This document shows positions 1-6,146 of a stretch of DNA of 6,444 nucleotides, one piece after another. The position numbers and the translations under genes are program-made. Below the pieces are notes generated by a model. The model ran no database searches. It had not been told where the DNA came from and saw only the letters and a list, made by a program, of their open reading frames with translations. Origin of the DNA: an uncultured Flavobacteriales bacterium (GTDB lineage: Bacteria > Bacteroidota > Bacteroidia > Flavobacteriales > Vicingaceae); NCBI GenBank assembly GCA_913052515.1, contig CAJXFJ010000106.1:1-6444 (forward strand), in the 5' to 3' direction. Within the stretch, counting starts at the first letter, position 1. Each line of letters opens with the position of its first letter.

Positions 1-1121
1 GCCCCAACATAGAAGCAAGAGGAATTGCAGAACAGCAAATTAGTTTAAGCGAGTACCAAGGGGTGCCGACTTTTTTTCAAGTCTCTACTGGCGCTTTGCC
101 TTATGATCCATTTTCGGCTTCCTTTTTTATGTTAAGTCGCTATGAGGAGTATTTGCCCCATTTGCGCGATCAGTACGACCGTTTTACCGTGCATGAAAGT
201 TTGGCGAAGAAGCATAATTTTTTGCATTTAGCCGTTGTAGATCGTTGGTTGTTGCAAGTAAAAGAATTGTTACAACAACATTTTCCTGCATTGAACTTCG
301 GCAAAAGAAAGTATCATTACTTGCCCACTTTAGACATTGATAATGCCTATGCGTTCAAGCAAAAAGGTTTAATTCGGCAAGTCGGTAGCCTTGGTAGAAA
401 TTTGATAAAACTCGATTTTCAACAGTTGAAAACTCAAGTTGAAGTTCTTTTAGGGAAAAGAAAAGACCCGTTTGATACCTTCAATTATCAATTAAACATT
501 CAAAAGAAATATCACTTTAAACCCATTTACTTTTTCCTTTTAGCCGATTATGGGTTAAACGATAAAAACTTATCTCACGAAAACAGACATTTTCAATCGC
601 TTATTAAATCCATAGCCGATTATGCTGAGGTTGGGATTCATCCTTCTTACGGCTCAAATGTGAAGAAAGAAAAAGTAAGCCGAGAGATAAAGCGCTTAGA
701 ACGGATCGTAAAACGAGACATTCACAAAAGCAGACAACATTTTTTAAAGCTGAGTTTGCCAGAAACCTACCGTACTTTAATGGAGGCCGACATTCATGAA
801 GATTATACCATGGGTTTCGCCGGTGACCTAGGGTTTCGAGCAGGTACTTGCACTCCATATCCCTTTTATGATTTGGACGAGGAACTAGAATGTAAACTCA
901 CCATTTATCCTTTTCAAGTGATGGAAGCCACGCTAAAATATTACCTAAAAGTAGAGGTAGAAGAAGCATTGGCACTAATTAAACCTTTGATAGATGAGGT
1001 TCGATTGCTCAATGGAACATTTGTAAGTCTTTGGCACAACGAGAGTTTAAGCGATGAAGATGAATGGAAAGGCTGGAGAAAAGTATACGAAGGCATGGTG
1101 GAATATGCGGAAGAAAAATGA
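1..1121 (+). CDS. Polysaccharide deacetylase-family protein, 5' end missing
   Basis: The reading frame is open from base 3 to the stop at 1119-1121 with no stop upstream, so the true start lies left of the window. The GTG at 63 is an internal valine (context YQGVPTFF), not a start. At least 372 residues are visible. Counting from that valine, a LDIDNAYAF motif (Asp91, Asp93) matches the metal/catalytic aspartates of NodB-type deacetylases. GIHPS (His193) and LWHNE (His325) match the later histidine motifs, and a conserved basic stretch SRQHF lies near 223. The usual second metal histidine after His193 (HxxxH) is not evident, as in other divergent Bacteroidota members. The region before the DIDN motif would be the N-terminal domain these proteins carry (DUF7033-like, from memory). 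The likely role is hydrolysis of N-acetyl groups or a related bond on a cell-surface or exported glycan, but the substrate is unknown. It probably heads or joins the unit leading into upp. Confidence 0.8.
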   Translation, partial: PNIEARGIAEQQISLSEYQGVPTFFQVSTGALPYDPFSASFFMLSRYEEYLPHLRDQYDRFTVHESLAKKHNFLHLAVVDRWLLQVKELLQQHFPALNFGKRKYHYLPTLDIDNAYAFKQKGLIRQVGSLGRNLIKLDFQQLKTQVEVLLGKRKDPFDTFNYQLNIQKKYHFKPIYFFLLADYGLNDKNLSHENRHFQSLIKSIADYAEVGIHPSYGSNVKKEKVSREIKRLERIVKRDIHKSRQHFLKLSLPETYRTLMEADIHEDYTMGFAGDLGFRAGTCTPYPFYDLDEELECKLTIYPFQVMEATLKYYLKVEVEEALALIKPLIDEVRLLNGTFVSLWHNESLSDEDEWKGWRKVYEGMVEYAEEK

Positions 1122-1175
1122 TTTTAATTGCCCGCGAAAACCGCTAAATTTAACCTTTCTAAAACAAGCCCTTTT

Positions 1176-1832
1176 ATGAGCCAAGTTCGCATTTTAACGG
1201 AAGAGAATAATTCAGTATTTAATCAGTTTGTTGCTGAAATAAGAGACCATGAAATTCAACAAGATCGCATGCGATTCAGAAGAAATTTAGAGCGAACTGG
1301 CGAATTGTTTGCTTATGAAATTTCGAAAACATTTCCCTTTAAGAAAACAGAAGTAACAACTCCTTTGGGTGTTTCAGAAGATCAGTTGCTTCAAGAGCAA
1401 CCAGTTTTAATTACCATACTGCGAGCCGGTTTACCCTTGCATCAAGGCTTGTTAAATTATTTAGATCAGGCGGACAATGGCTACATTTCTGCTTACCGAA
1501 AACATCATAAAGATGGCACCTTCGACATTGAGTTGGAATATTTGGCTTGCCCTTCTTTAGAAAATCGAATTGTGATTTTATGTGATCCCATGTTGGCCAG
1601 TGGCTCTTCCATGGTGTTGGCGTATAAAGCTTTATTGTCGAAAGGAAAGCCCAAGCATTGCCACATCGTTTCTTTAATCGGTAGCAGTGAAGGTTTGGAA
1701 TATACCAAGAAGAATTTGCCAGAGAATGCTACGATTTGGTTAGGCGCTTTAGACCATGAAATGACTGCTCAAAGCTACATTGTTCCCGGTTTAGGAGATG
1801 CCGGAGATTTGGCTTTCGGAACGAAGGAGTAA
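1176..1832 (+). CDS. upp: Uracil phosphoribosyltransferase
   Basis: This cytoplasmic salvage enzyme makes UMP and pyrophosphate from uracil and PRPP. The 218 residues from ATG 1176 match the family length of about 208-218. Visible motifs are RFRRNLERTGELFAYE (33-48), ILRAGLPL (81-88), the PRPP loop CDPMLASGSSM (136-146) and the uracil-binding YIVPGLGDAGD (201-211), followed by LAFGT. The PRPP loop reads ASGSS where many bacterial enzymes have ATGGS. The GDLA ending is typical of Bacteroidota. An upstream in-frame TTG at 1128 would add 16 residues with no family counterpart, so ATG 1176 is preferred. No clear Shine-Dalgarno precedes it. A weak partial match to the Bacteroidota -7 element (TAAATTTA, 1145-1152) sits in the 54-base gap. 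The next gene starts 2 bases after the stop. Confidence 0.93.
   Translation: MSQVRILTEENNSVFNQFVAEIRDHEIQQDRMRFRRNLERTGELFAYEISKTFPFKKTEVTTPLGVSEDQLLQEQPVLITILRAGLPLHQGLLNYLDQADNGYISAYRKHHKDGTFDIELEYLACPSLENRIVILCDPMLASGSSMVLAYKALLSKGKPKHCHIVSLIGSSEGLEYTKKNLPENATIWLGALDHEMTAQSYIVPGLGDAGDLAFGTKE
1824..1829 (+). promoter_or_regulatory. Shine-Dalgarno-like AAGGAG before the membrane protein gene
   Basis: AAGGAG lies 5 bases before the ATG at 1835, inside the last codons (Lys-Glu) of upp. Bacteroidota rarely use strong Shine-Dalgarno sites, so this may be functional or may be a by-product of the Lys-Glu coding sequence. It supports the chosen start of the downstream gene. Confidence 0.4.
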
Positions 1833-1834
1833 AA

Positions 1835-2272
1835 ATGGTAGAGCTAAGCAAGGTTTTTGGCTTGTTACTATTTAGTGCACTAAAATTTTTTCTTGCACCC
1901 TCAACTACTATAATTTCTGGTTACGGTTTTTGGGAAACAATTATCATTACCATAAGCGGAGGCTTTATTGGTTTTGTTCTCTTTTTCAAGTTTGGAGAGG
2001 TATTACAAAAAGGCTTTCAAAAAATTGTGAAGCCAAAAGCGCGAAAGAAATTCTCAAAAAGAAATAAGCTCATTGTTCGCATTAAGCGTTCTTATGGACT
2101 TTGGGGCTTAGCCATTTTAACACCATGTTTATTAGGTATACCTCTAGGAGCGCTTTTAGCTTCGGCTTATTACCGCAGTCAAAAAGGAGCACTGTGGATT
2201 TTCTTTGGCTTTATTGTCATTTGGTCGTTCATTCTTACGGGAATTAGTTTCTATTTTAAAACAGCTACATGA
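1835..2272 (+). CDS. Small four-helix membrane protein, function unknown
   Basis: This 145-residue hydrophobic protein has four likely membrane segments at about 5-24, 33-53, 88-110 and 118-141. Between the second and third lies a very basic loop (about 57-86, including KPKARKKFSKR), which by the positive-inside rule should face the cytoplasm. The third segment begins LTPCLLGIPLGALLAS. This Pro/Gly-rich helix entry resembles the re-entrant motif of the DedA/VTT and 'small multidrug export' (PF06695-like) membrane proteins. That link is an impression from sequence, and transport activity is not shown. The gene starts 2 bases after upp with AAGGAG upstream. Its stop overlaps the start of the yjjG-type gene (ATGA), which suggests translational coupling to both pyrimidine-related neighbours. 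Proteins of this layout appear to be conserved but uncharacterised in Bacteroidota. Confidence 0.8.
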   Translation: MVELSKVFGLLLFSALKFFLAPSTTIISGYGFWETIIITISGGFIGFVLFFKFGEVLQKGFQKIVKPKARKKFSKRNKLIVRIKRSYGLWGLAILTPCLLGIPLGALLASAYYRSQKGALWIFFGFIVIWSFILTGISFYFKTAT

Positions 2273-2967
2273 AGCAAAAAAAGTATCAACATTTATTTTT
2301 CGACTTAGACAGAACACTTTGGGATTTTGAGCGGAATTCAGCTGAAGCCATTGAAGATTTGTATAAGAAGCACAAAATGGAGGAGAAGCTTAAGGTAAGT
2401 TTCCCTGAGTTTTTTAAAGTATATAGCTTGGTGAACGACGAATTGTGGGCCCAATACCGAAAGGGAGATGTAGTCAAGGATGAGCTTCGCCAACAACGAT
2501 ACCTACTAAGCTTTCAACATTTTGGTTACGACGATGCTCCATTGGCTCTCTTGTTTAATGATGAGTACGTAGCTACTTCTTCATCTAAAACTCACTTACT
2601 GCCTCATGCTATAGAGGTGTTGGAGTATTTAAACGAAGAATATGATTTGCATGTGATTACCAATGGTTTTGTTGAGGCACAAAATGTAAAATTGGATAAT
2701 TGTGATATTCGAAAGTATTTTAAGGCCATTATCATTTCAGATGGAATGGGTTTTCGTAAACCAGACAAGCGTATTTTTCATCATGCCATGAAAGAAGCAG
2801 GAGCGAAGTCTGCCAATAGTTTGATGATTGGAGATGATTATGGACCAGATGTTTTGGGCGCTAAAGCTGTGGGCATGGATCAGGTTTATCTTTGTGCTGA
2901 TACAAAAGCAGGCCAAAAGGCAACATATATAATCTCTGATTTGTTAGAATTGAAGTCTTTTCTGTAA
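2269..2967 (+). CDS. yjjG: YjjG-family HAD pyrimidine nucleotidase
   Basis: This is a 232-residue HAD-superfamily phosphatase. Motif I is FFDLDRTLWDF, with nucleophile Asp12 and acid/base Asp14. Motif II is VITNG (Thr131). Motif III is the lysine of FRKPDKRIF (Lys164). Motif IV is MIGDDYGPDVLGA (Asp189, Asp190, Asp194). A helical C1 cap occupies about 20-110. The DLDRTLWDFE opening and the overall length fit the YjjG subfamily of 5'-nucleotidases. In E. coli this enzyme dephosphorylates dUMP, dTMP and non-canonical or halogenated pyrimidine monophosphates. Substrate preference here is inferred, and a general HAD-IA phosphatase remains possible. Its ATG overlaps the stop of the membrane protein gene by 4 bases, so it is very likely co-translated with it and shares the upp transcript. 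Confidence 0.87.
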   Translation: MKQKKYQHLFFDLDRTLWDFERNSAEAIEDLYKKHKMEEKLKVSFPEFFKVYSLVNDELWAQYRKGDVVKDELRQQRYLLSFQHFGYDDAPLALLFNDEYVATSSSKTHLLPHAIEVLEYLNEEYDLHVITNGFVEAQNVKLDNCDIRKYFKAIIISDGMGFRKPDKRIFHHAMKEAGAKSANSLMIGDDYGPDVLGAKAVGMDQVYLCADTKAGQKATYIISDLLELKSFL

Positions 2968-2998
2968 AGTAGAAATGCTTACTTAGCCAAGAATTTAA

Positions 2999-4084
2999 AT
3001 GAGCGAACAAAGAAATTTAAATATTGACAGTGAATGGGCGGCGCAAAAGCCTTTTCATTTTTTCGGACCCTGCAGTGCTGAAAGTCCTGAACAGTTGGAG
3101 GCAACGGCCAAGGAGCTTGTTCAGATTGAAGGGAATATTTTTAGAGCAGGAGTTTGGAAACCGAGAACCAGACCAGATAGTTTTCAAGGAATTGGAGAAG
3201 AAGCCTTAAGGTGGTTGGCCGATATTAAGCAACGATATAAATTAAAGGTGGCGACCGAAGTAGCAAGTCCTGAACATTTAGAAAAAGCCTTAAAAGCGGG
3301 AATAGATGTGCTTTGGATTGGAGCTAGAACTACGGTAAATCCATTTACGGTCCAAGCTTTGGCAGATGCCATGAAAGGTATTGATATACCGGTGTTTGTA
3401 AAAAATCCCATTAACCCGGATTTAAGTTTGTGGATGGGAGCTTTGGAGCGAATTAATAAGGCGGGCATTCAAAAATTAGGAGCCATTCACCGTGGTTTTC
3501 ATTTAAATGAAAATGGGCCATATCGCAACAGTCCCAATTGGAATTTAGCGATTCAGTTGAAAGCGGCACACCCAACTCTTCCAGTTATTTGTGATGCGAG
3601 TCACATTAGTGGAAAGGCGAGTTTAATTCCTCAGGTGGCTCAGAAGGCGTTAGATTTAGACATGGATGGCTTGATGATTGAAACGCATTATCAGCCGGAA
3701 AAAGCCTTAAGTGATAAGGAACAGCAATTAACACCTAAGCAATTAAAAGAAACCTTAGCCGCTTTAGTACAAAAAAAGACCTCTTGTGCGAATCAAGAAT
3801 TTTTAAATCAGTTAGAGCTTTTAAGAGCGGAGATTGATCGAGTGGATGATGAGTTGATGGATCGCATTGCGCACCGAATGGAAATTGTAAAGCAAATCGG
3901 AGAGTATAAAAAGAAAAACCAAGTGACCATTCTTCAACTTGAGCGTTGGAAAGAAATTATGGATCGAGTAACGAAAAATGGAAAAGCTTTAGGAGTAGAA
4001 AGTGACTTTATACAGGCCTTTTTTAATGCCATTCATGACGAGTCTATACGACAACAAACCTTAATACACAGCAAAGAAAAATGA
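2999..4084 (+). CDS. aroF: Bifunctional DAHP synthase / chorismate mutase (type II)
   Basis: The N-terminal part (about 15-255) is a type I-beta DAHP synthase, which condenses PEP and erythrose-4-phosphate in the first step of the shikimate pathway. Visible motifs are FFGPCSAES (Cys25 metal ligand), KPRTRPDSFQG (54-64), IGART (107-111), VKNP (134-137), IHRGF (163-167), CDASHISGK (198-206, His202) and DGLMIETH (223-230, Glu228), with Asp239 as the fourth ligand. The 26- and 11-residue spacings His-Glu-Asp agree with the Thermotoga enzyme. The C-terminal part (about 268-355) is an AroQ chorismate mutase. Arg276, Arg293, Lys304, Arg316, Ser349 and Gln353 have the same spacing as the E. coli active-site residues. 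The family is a cytoplasmic fusion known in Bacteroidota, in which the mutase domain serves prephenate feedback on the synthase. The symbol follows common usage and varies between databases. The gene lies 31 bases after yjjG, and its stop overlaps the next start (ATGA). Confidence 0.94.
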   Translation: MSEQRNLNIDSEWAAQKPFHFFGPCSAESPEQLEATAKELVQIEGNIFRAGVWKPRTRPDSFQGIGEEALRWLADIKQRYKLKVATEVASPEHLEKALKAGIDVLWIGARTTVNPFTVQALADAMKGIDIPVFVKNPINPDLSLWMGALERINKAGIQKLGAIHRGFHLNENGPYRNSPNWNLAIQLKAAHPTLPVICDASHISGKASLIPQVAQKALDLDMDGLMIETHYQPEKALSDKEQQLTPKQLKETLAALVQKKTSCANQEFLNQLELLRAEIDRVDDELMDRIAHRMEIVKQIGEYKKKNQVTILQLERWKEIMDRVTKNGKALGVESDFIQAFFNAIHDESIRQQTLIHSKEK

Positions 4085-4398
4085 TAGCCCAAACGCCTAA
4101 ACCGCCCTATTATGCGGTAATATTTACTTCTTATTTGGTAGAAAATACCGAAGAGTACCAGCAGATTTCTCTTGAGCTAGAGCAATTAGCTGAAAAGCAA
4201 GATGGCTTTTTAGGTTTTGAAGCCGCAAGAGATGGCATGGGACTATTTATCTCCTATTGGAAAGATGAGGAAGTCATTCGTGAATGGAAAAAAGAAATAA
4301 GTCATCAAATGGCTCAAAAGCGTGGCAGAGAAGAGTGGTATGAAAAATTTCATGTGCGGATCGCGAAAGTAGAACGGGCTTATGGTTTTGAGCGCTAA
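4081..4398 (+). CDS. YqjZ-like antibiotic biosynthesis monooxygenase-domain protein
   Basis: This is a 105-residue single-domain protein of the dimeric alpha/beta-barrel ABM superfamily. The pattern PPYYAVIFTSYL (about 8-19), QDGFLGFEAARDGMGLFISYW (about 40-60), then a helix with EWKKEISHQMAQKRGREEWY and the ending VRIAKVERAYGFE, matches the YqjZ-type branch across its full length. Members of the wider superfamily oxidise quinols, polyketides or haem without a metal or flavin cofactor, but the YqjZ branch has no settled substrate. Its ATG overlaps the stop of the DAHP synthase/chorismate mutase gene, so expression is probably coupled. Whether it acts on an aromatic pathway compound is speculation from position only. 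It is the last plus-strand gene before the strand switch, with 5 bases to the converging psd stop. Confidence 0.88.
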   Translation: MIAQTPKPPYYAVIFTSYLVENTEEYQQISLELEQLAEKQDGFLGFEAARDGMGLFISYWKDEEVIREWKKEISHQMAQKRGREEWYEKFHVRIAKVERAYGFER

Positions 4399-4403
4399 GT
4401 CAA

Positions 4404-5063
4404 TTACCCAAACTCAGCAATTACCGTTTCTCCACCAACTACTTTTTCTTCCAAGTTTACTTTTACTTTGGCATCAAGTGGAATGTATAAATCTACTCTA
4501 GACCCAAACTTTATAAAACCACACTCAGAAGCTTGTTCAACCTTTTCTTCTTCTTTGCCATAGAAAACAATTCTTCGAGCTAAGGCACCTGCAATTTGTC
4601 GAAACAATATGCTTCTGCCTTTTGCATCTTCAACCACGGCTGTTGTTCGTTCATTTTCTGTAGAAGATTTAGGATGCCATGCTACCAGGTATTTACCGGG
4701 ATGGTATTTGAAGTATTTTAAAACACCTCCAATTGGGTATCGGTTATTGTGCACATTTAAAGGAGACATGAAAATGGAAATTTGCTTTCGCTTTTCATTC
4801 AAAAATTCGGTTTCTTCCGCTACCTCAATCACAACCACTTTGCCATCACAAGGAGAAATGATTTGATTTTCATTGATAACCAAATTCTTTTTTGGATCTC
4901 TGAAAAACTGCAAAATCATAATGAGCAAAAACAGACTTACTGCATAAGCTAAGTACTGTACAATTACATATTCTGATGCAAAAACGTTGGCTAAAATGCT
5001 AATGGCTAAACCAAAAACAACAACCAAGACCAAACTAGGGCCGCCTTCTTTGTGAAATTTCAT
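4404..5063 (-). CDS. psd: Phosphatidylserine decarboxylase family protein
   Basis: This is a membrane-anchored pyruvoyl enzyme that would convert phosphatidylserine to phosphatidylethanolamine. The 219 residues fit the short Bacteroidota/archaeal-like class. Two N-terminal membrane helices (about 9-28 and 32-54) precede the catalytic domain. SPCDGKVV contains the triad Asp73 and NVHNNRYP the triad His105. KFGSRVDLYIP carries the self-cleavage Gly187-Ser188, which would give a beta chain of 187 residues and a short alpha chain of 32 residues that begins with the pyruvoyl group. The ATG at 5061-5063 lies 21 bases after the cdsA stop on the same strand, so it is probably co-transcribed with cdsA. 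The PssA enzyme that would supply its substrate is not in the window. The gene converges on the ABM-domain gene. Confidence 0.92.
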   Translation of the reverse strand: MKFHKEGGPSLVLVVVFGLAISILANVFASEYVIVQYLAYAVSLFLLIMILQFFRDPKKNLVINENQIISPCDGKVVVIEVAEETEFLNEKRKQISIFMSPLNVHNNRYPIGGVLKYFKYHPGKYLVAWHPKSSTENERTTAVVEDAKGRSILFRQIAGALARRIVFYGKEEEKVEQASECGFIKFGSRVDLYIPLDAKVKVNLEEKVVGGETVIAEFG

Positions 5064-5084
5064 AGTGCTTCAAAAATAGGGAAT

Positions 5085-5918
5085 CTATTGCCAGTTAGAA
5101 ACCAATCGTAAAAAAGTATAGACCATGGGTGCTGAAATAAAAATTCCATCAAAACGATCGAGAACTCCACCATGGCCGGGTAATAATTTTCCTGAGTCTT
5201 TAATGTTCAAACTTCGTTTAAACATCGATTCTACCAAGTCTCCTAACGAGCCAAAAACAACTACAATGGCTGCAATGGAAAGCCAAAGACTTAGTGAAAC
5301 TGATGGGAATATCAACGCGTTTAAATAACCGACTAATAGCCCAAAAACAGCTCCTCCAACACTTCCTTCCCAAGTTTTTTTCGGCGAAATTCGTTCAAAC
5401 AATTTGTGTTTTCCTAAGCTACGTCCAACAAAATAAGCTCCAGTATCATTAGCCCACAAAACAAAGAAGTAGCCGATAATAATTTCATAGCTATAATCAT
5501 TGCCAAAAGTGGTAGCATTGAAATAGGCTAGTTCATGTAAGAGGGTAATGGGTACGGCAACATAAACAATTCCTAAAATAGTTACTGCAATATTATGAAT
5601 CGGAAGCTTTTTGTTTCGATAAAGCTCAATCAAGAAAATGATAAAAATCGTTGGAATAAGTAACAGCAAATTGCCTAAGTGAAGATCAATCATGCTGTTT
5701 AACACAGATATGGTGAAGAAGCCTAAACCCGCAAGGGTTCCCATGGTTTTTTGCGGCTCAATTTCTGTGGATTTAAAGAATTGATAGAACTCTCTTTGAC
5801 AAAGCAGAATCATGACAAAAAAGAGAATGGATGAAGCAAACTCACTTTGAAAAATTGCTCCTAAAAGAACAATTACAAAAACGATGCTTGTTAGTATTCT
5901 TTCTGTTAAGTTGCTCAA
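5085..5918 (-). CDS. cdsA: Phosphatidate cytidylyltransferase (CDP-diacylglycerol synthase)
   Basis: This integral membrane enzyme makes CDP-diacylglycerol from phosphatidate and CTP, the common precursor of bacterial phospholipids. The 277 residues match the family size, with about eight hydrophobic segments. The signature is clear: WANDTGAYFVGR (155-166), SPKKTWEGSVGG (178-189), GSLGDLVESMFKR (223-235), then KDSGKLLPGHGG (240-251) and LDRFDG (253-258). The start is a TTG (5916-5918) because an in-frame stop lies four codons upstream (5928-5930) with no ATG or GTG between. The next methionine, residue 36, falls inside the second membrane segment. The TTG overlaps the stop of the DUF2007 gene by 4 bases (TTGA), which points to translational coupling. 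psd follows 21 bases after its stop. Confidence 0.94.
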   Translation of the reverse strand: MSNLTERILTSIVFVIVLLGAIFQSEFASSILFFVMILLCQREFYQFFKSTEIEPQKTMGTLAGLGFFTISVLNSMIDLHLGNLLLLIPTIFIIFLIELYRNKKLPIHNIAVTILGIVYVAVPITLLHELAYFNATTFGNDYSYEIIIGYFFVLWANDTGAYFVGRSLGKHKLFERISPKKTWEGSVGGAVFGLLVGYLNALIFPSVSLSLWLSIAAIVVVFGSLGDLVESMFKRSLNIKDSGKLLPGHGGVLDRFDGIFISAPMVYTFLRLVSNWQ

Positions 5919-6124
5919 AACTGTTGTTTAGAAATCAGGTGTTTTGCACGAATCACATCTTCACTACTCACATACAATTCAATTTCTCCGAATATGGGTG
6001 AGTACATAGAATCCTGTTTGTTTAACACGAATGTTTTAATGCTTTCTTCTTCTAATTGTCCTCTTACCAATTCTACAAGGTACTGAGTTGGAGTGCTAAA
6101 AACTTTAACCCATTGTATTGACAT
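5915..6124 (-). CDS. DUF2007-type small protein
   Basis: This 69-residue soluble protein resembles the DUF2007 family ('putative prokaryotic signal transducing protein'). It opens with WVKVFSTPTQYLVELVRGQLEEE, a beta-strand then helix carrying the family's xxVFxTxxxxEAxLVxxxLExxGI-like pattern. A second half (FGEIELYVSSEDVIRAKHLI) gives the family's strand-helix ending. The predicted fold is a small ferredoxin-like domain. No enzymatic residues are apparent and its biochemical role is not known. The start is firm: an in-frame stop lies two codons upstream (6128-6130) and the next methionine is residue 40. It sits between ftsH (18 bases) and cdsA (4-base overlap), so it is coupled to membrane quality control and phospholipid genes. 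A perfect inverted repeat covers its start codon and first codons. Confidence 0.8.
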   Translation of the reverse strand: MSIQWVKVFSTPTQYLVELVRGQLEEESIKTFVLNKQDSMYSPIFGEIELYVSSEDVIRAKHLISKQQF

Positions 6125-6135
6125 GGGTTAAAGTT
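6101..6135 (-). repeat. Perfect 13-bp inverted repeat over the DUF2007 start codon
   Basis: The plus-strand arms AACTTTAACCCAT (6101-6113) and ATGGGTTAAAGTT (6123-6135) are exact reverse complements with a 9-base loop (6114-6122). In the minus-strand transcript this is a hairpin that starts 8 bases after the ftsH stop codon. It places the first two bases of the DUF2007 ATG in the stem and its G in the loop. The downstream arm encodes codons 5-8 and runs into five consecutive U (6102-6098), so it resembles a weak, AU-rich intrinsic terminator. Possible roles are an attenuator between ftsH and the DUF2007-cdsA-psd genes, a translation-masking hairpin, or an operator for a dimeric regulator. The repeat is certain but its function is inferred. 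Confidence 0.8.
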
Positions 6136-6146
6136 AATTGAATTAA
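6134..6146. repeat. Short AT-only palindrome at the ftsH stop codon
   Basis: TTAATT-G-AATTAA is a 6-bp inverted repeat around one central base. It overlaps the ftsH stop codon (6143-6145) and abuts the larger 13-bp repeat. It is all A/T apart from the centre, so chance is a real possibility. It could be part of a compound operator with its neighbour. Confidence 0.45.

Noticed and set aside
63..65. GTG as the start of the polysaccharide deacetylase gene
   Set aside because: The frame stays open to the left edge with family-like sequence before it, so the codon is an internal valine and the gene is truncated by the window.
1118..1147. ATG overlapping the deacetylase stop (ATGA)
   Set aside because: It opens only a nine-codon frame ending at TAA, with no sign that it is a gene.
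1128..1175. TTG start giving upp a 16-residue N-terminal extension
   Set aside because: The ATG at 1176 gives the normal family length and begins just before the conserved region. The extension has no recognisable family counterpart.
2887..2894. TATCTTTG, a match to the Bacteroidota -7 promoter element upstream of the DAHP synthase gene
   Set aside because: It lies within the yjjG coding sequence, about 105 bases from the start. The nearest upstream TTG is about 30 bases away, outside the usual spacing.
4401..4425. 8-bp direct repeat CAATTACC near the convergent stops
   Set aside because: It is short, imperfectly placed and partly within psd coding sequence, with no third copy or other sign of function.
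4609..4866. Open frame on the plus strand opposite psd
   Set aside because: The opposite strand encodes a complete Psd with all catalytic motifs. The plus-strand translation resembles no family.
5071..5078. TATTTTTG (minus strand) just upstream of psd as a -7 promoter element
   Set aside because: It would put the transcript start within about 3 bases of the psd ATG. The nearest TTG is 24 bases upstream, slightly too far, so a chance AT-rich match is more likely.
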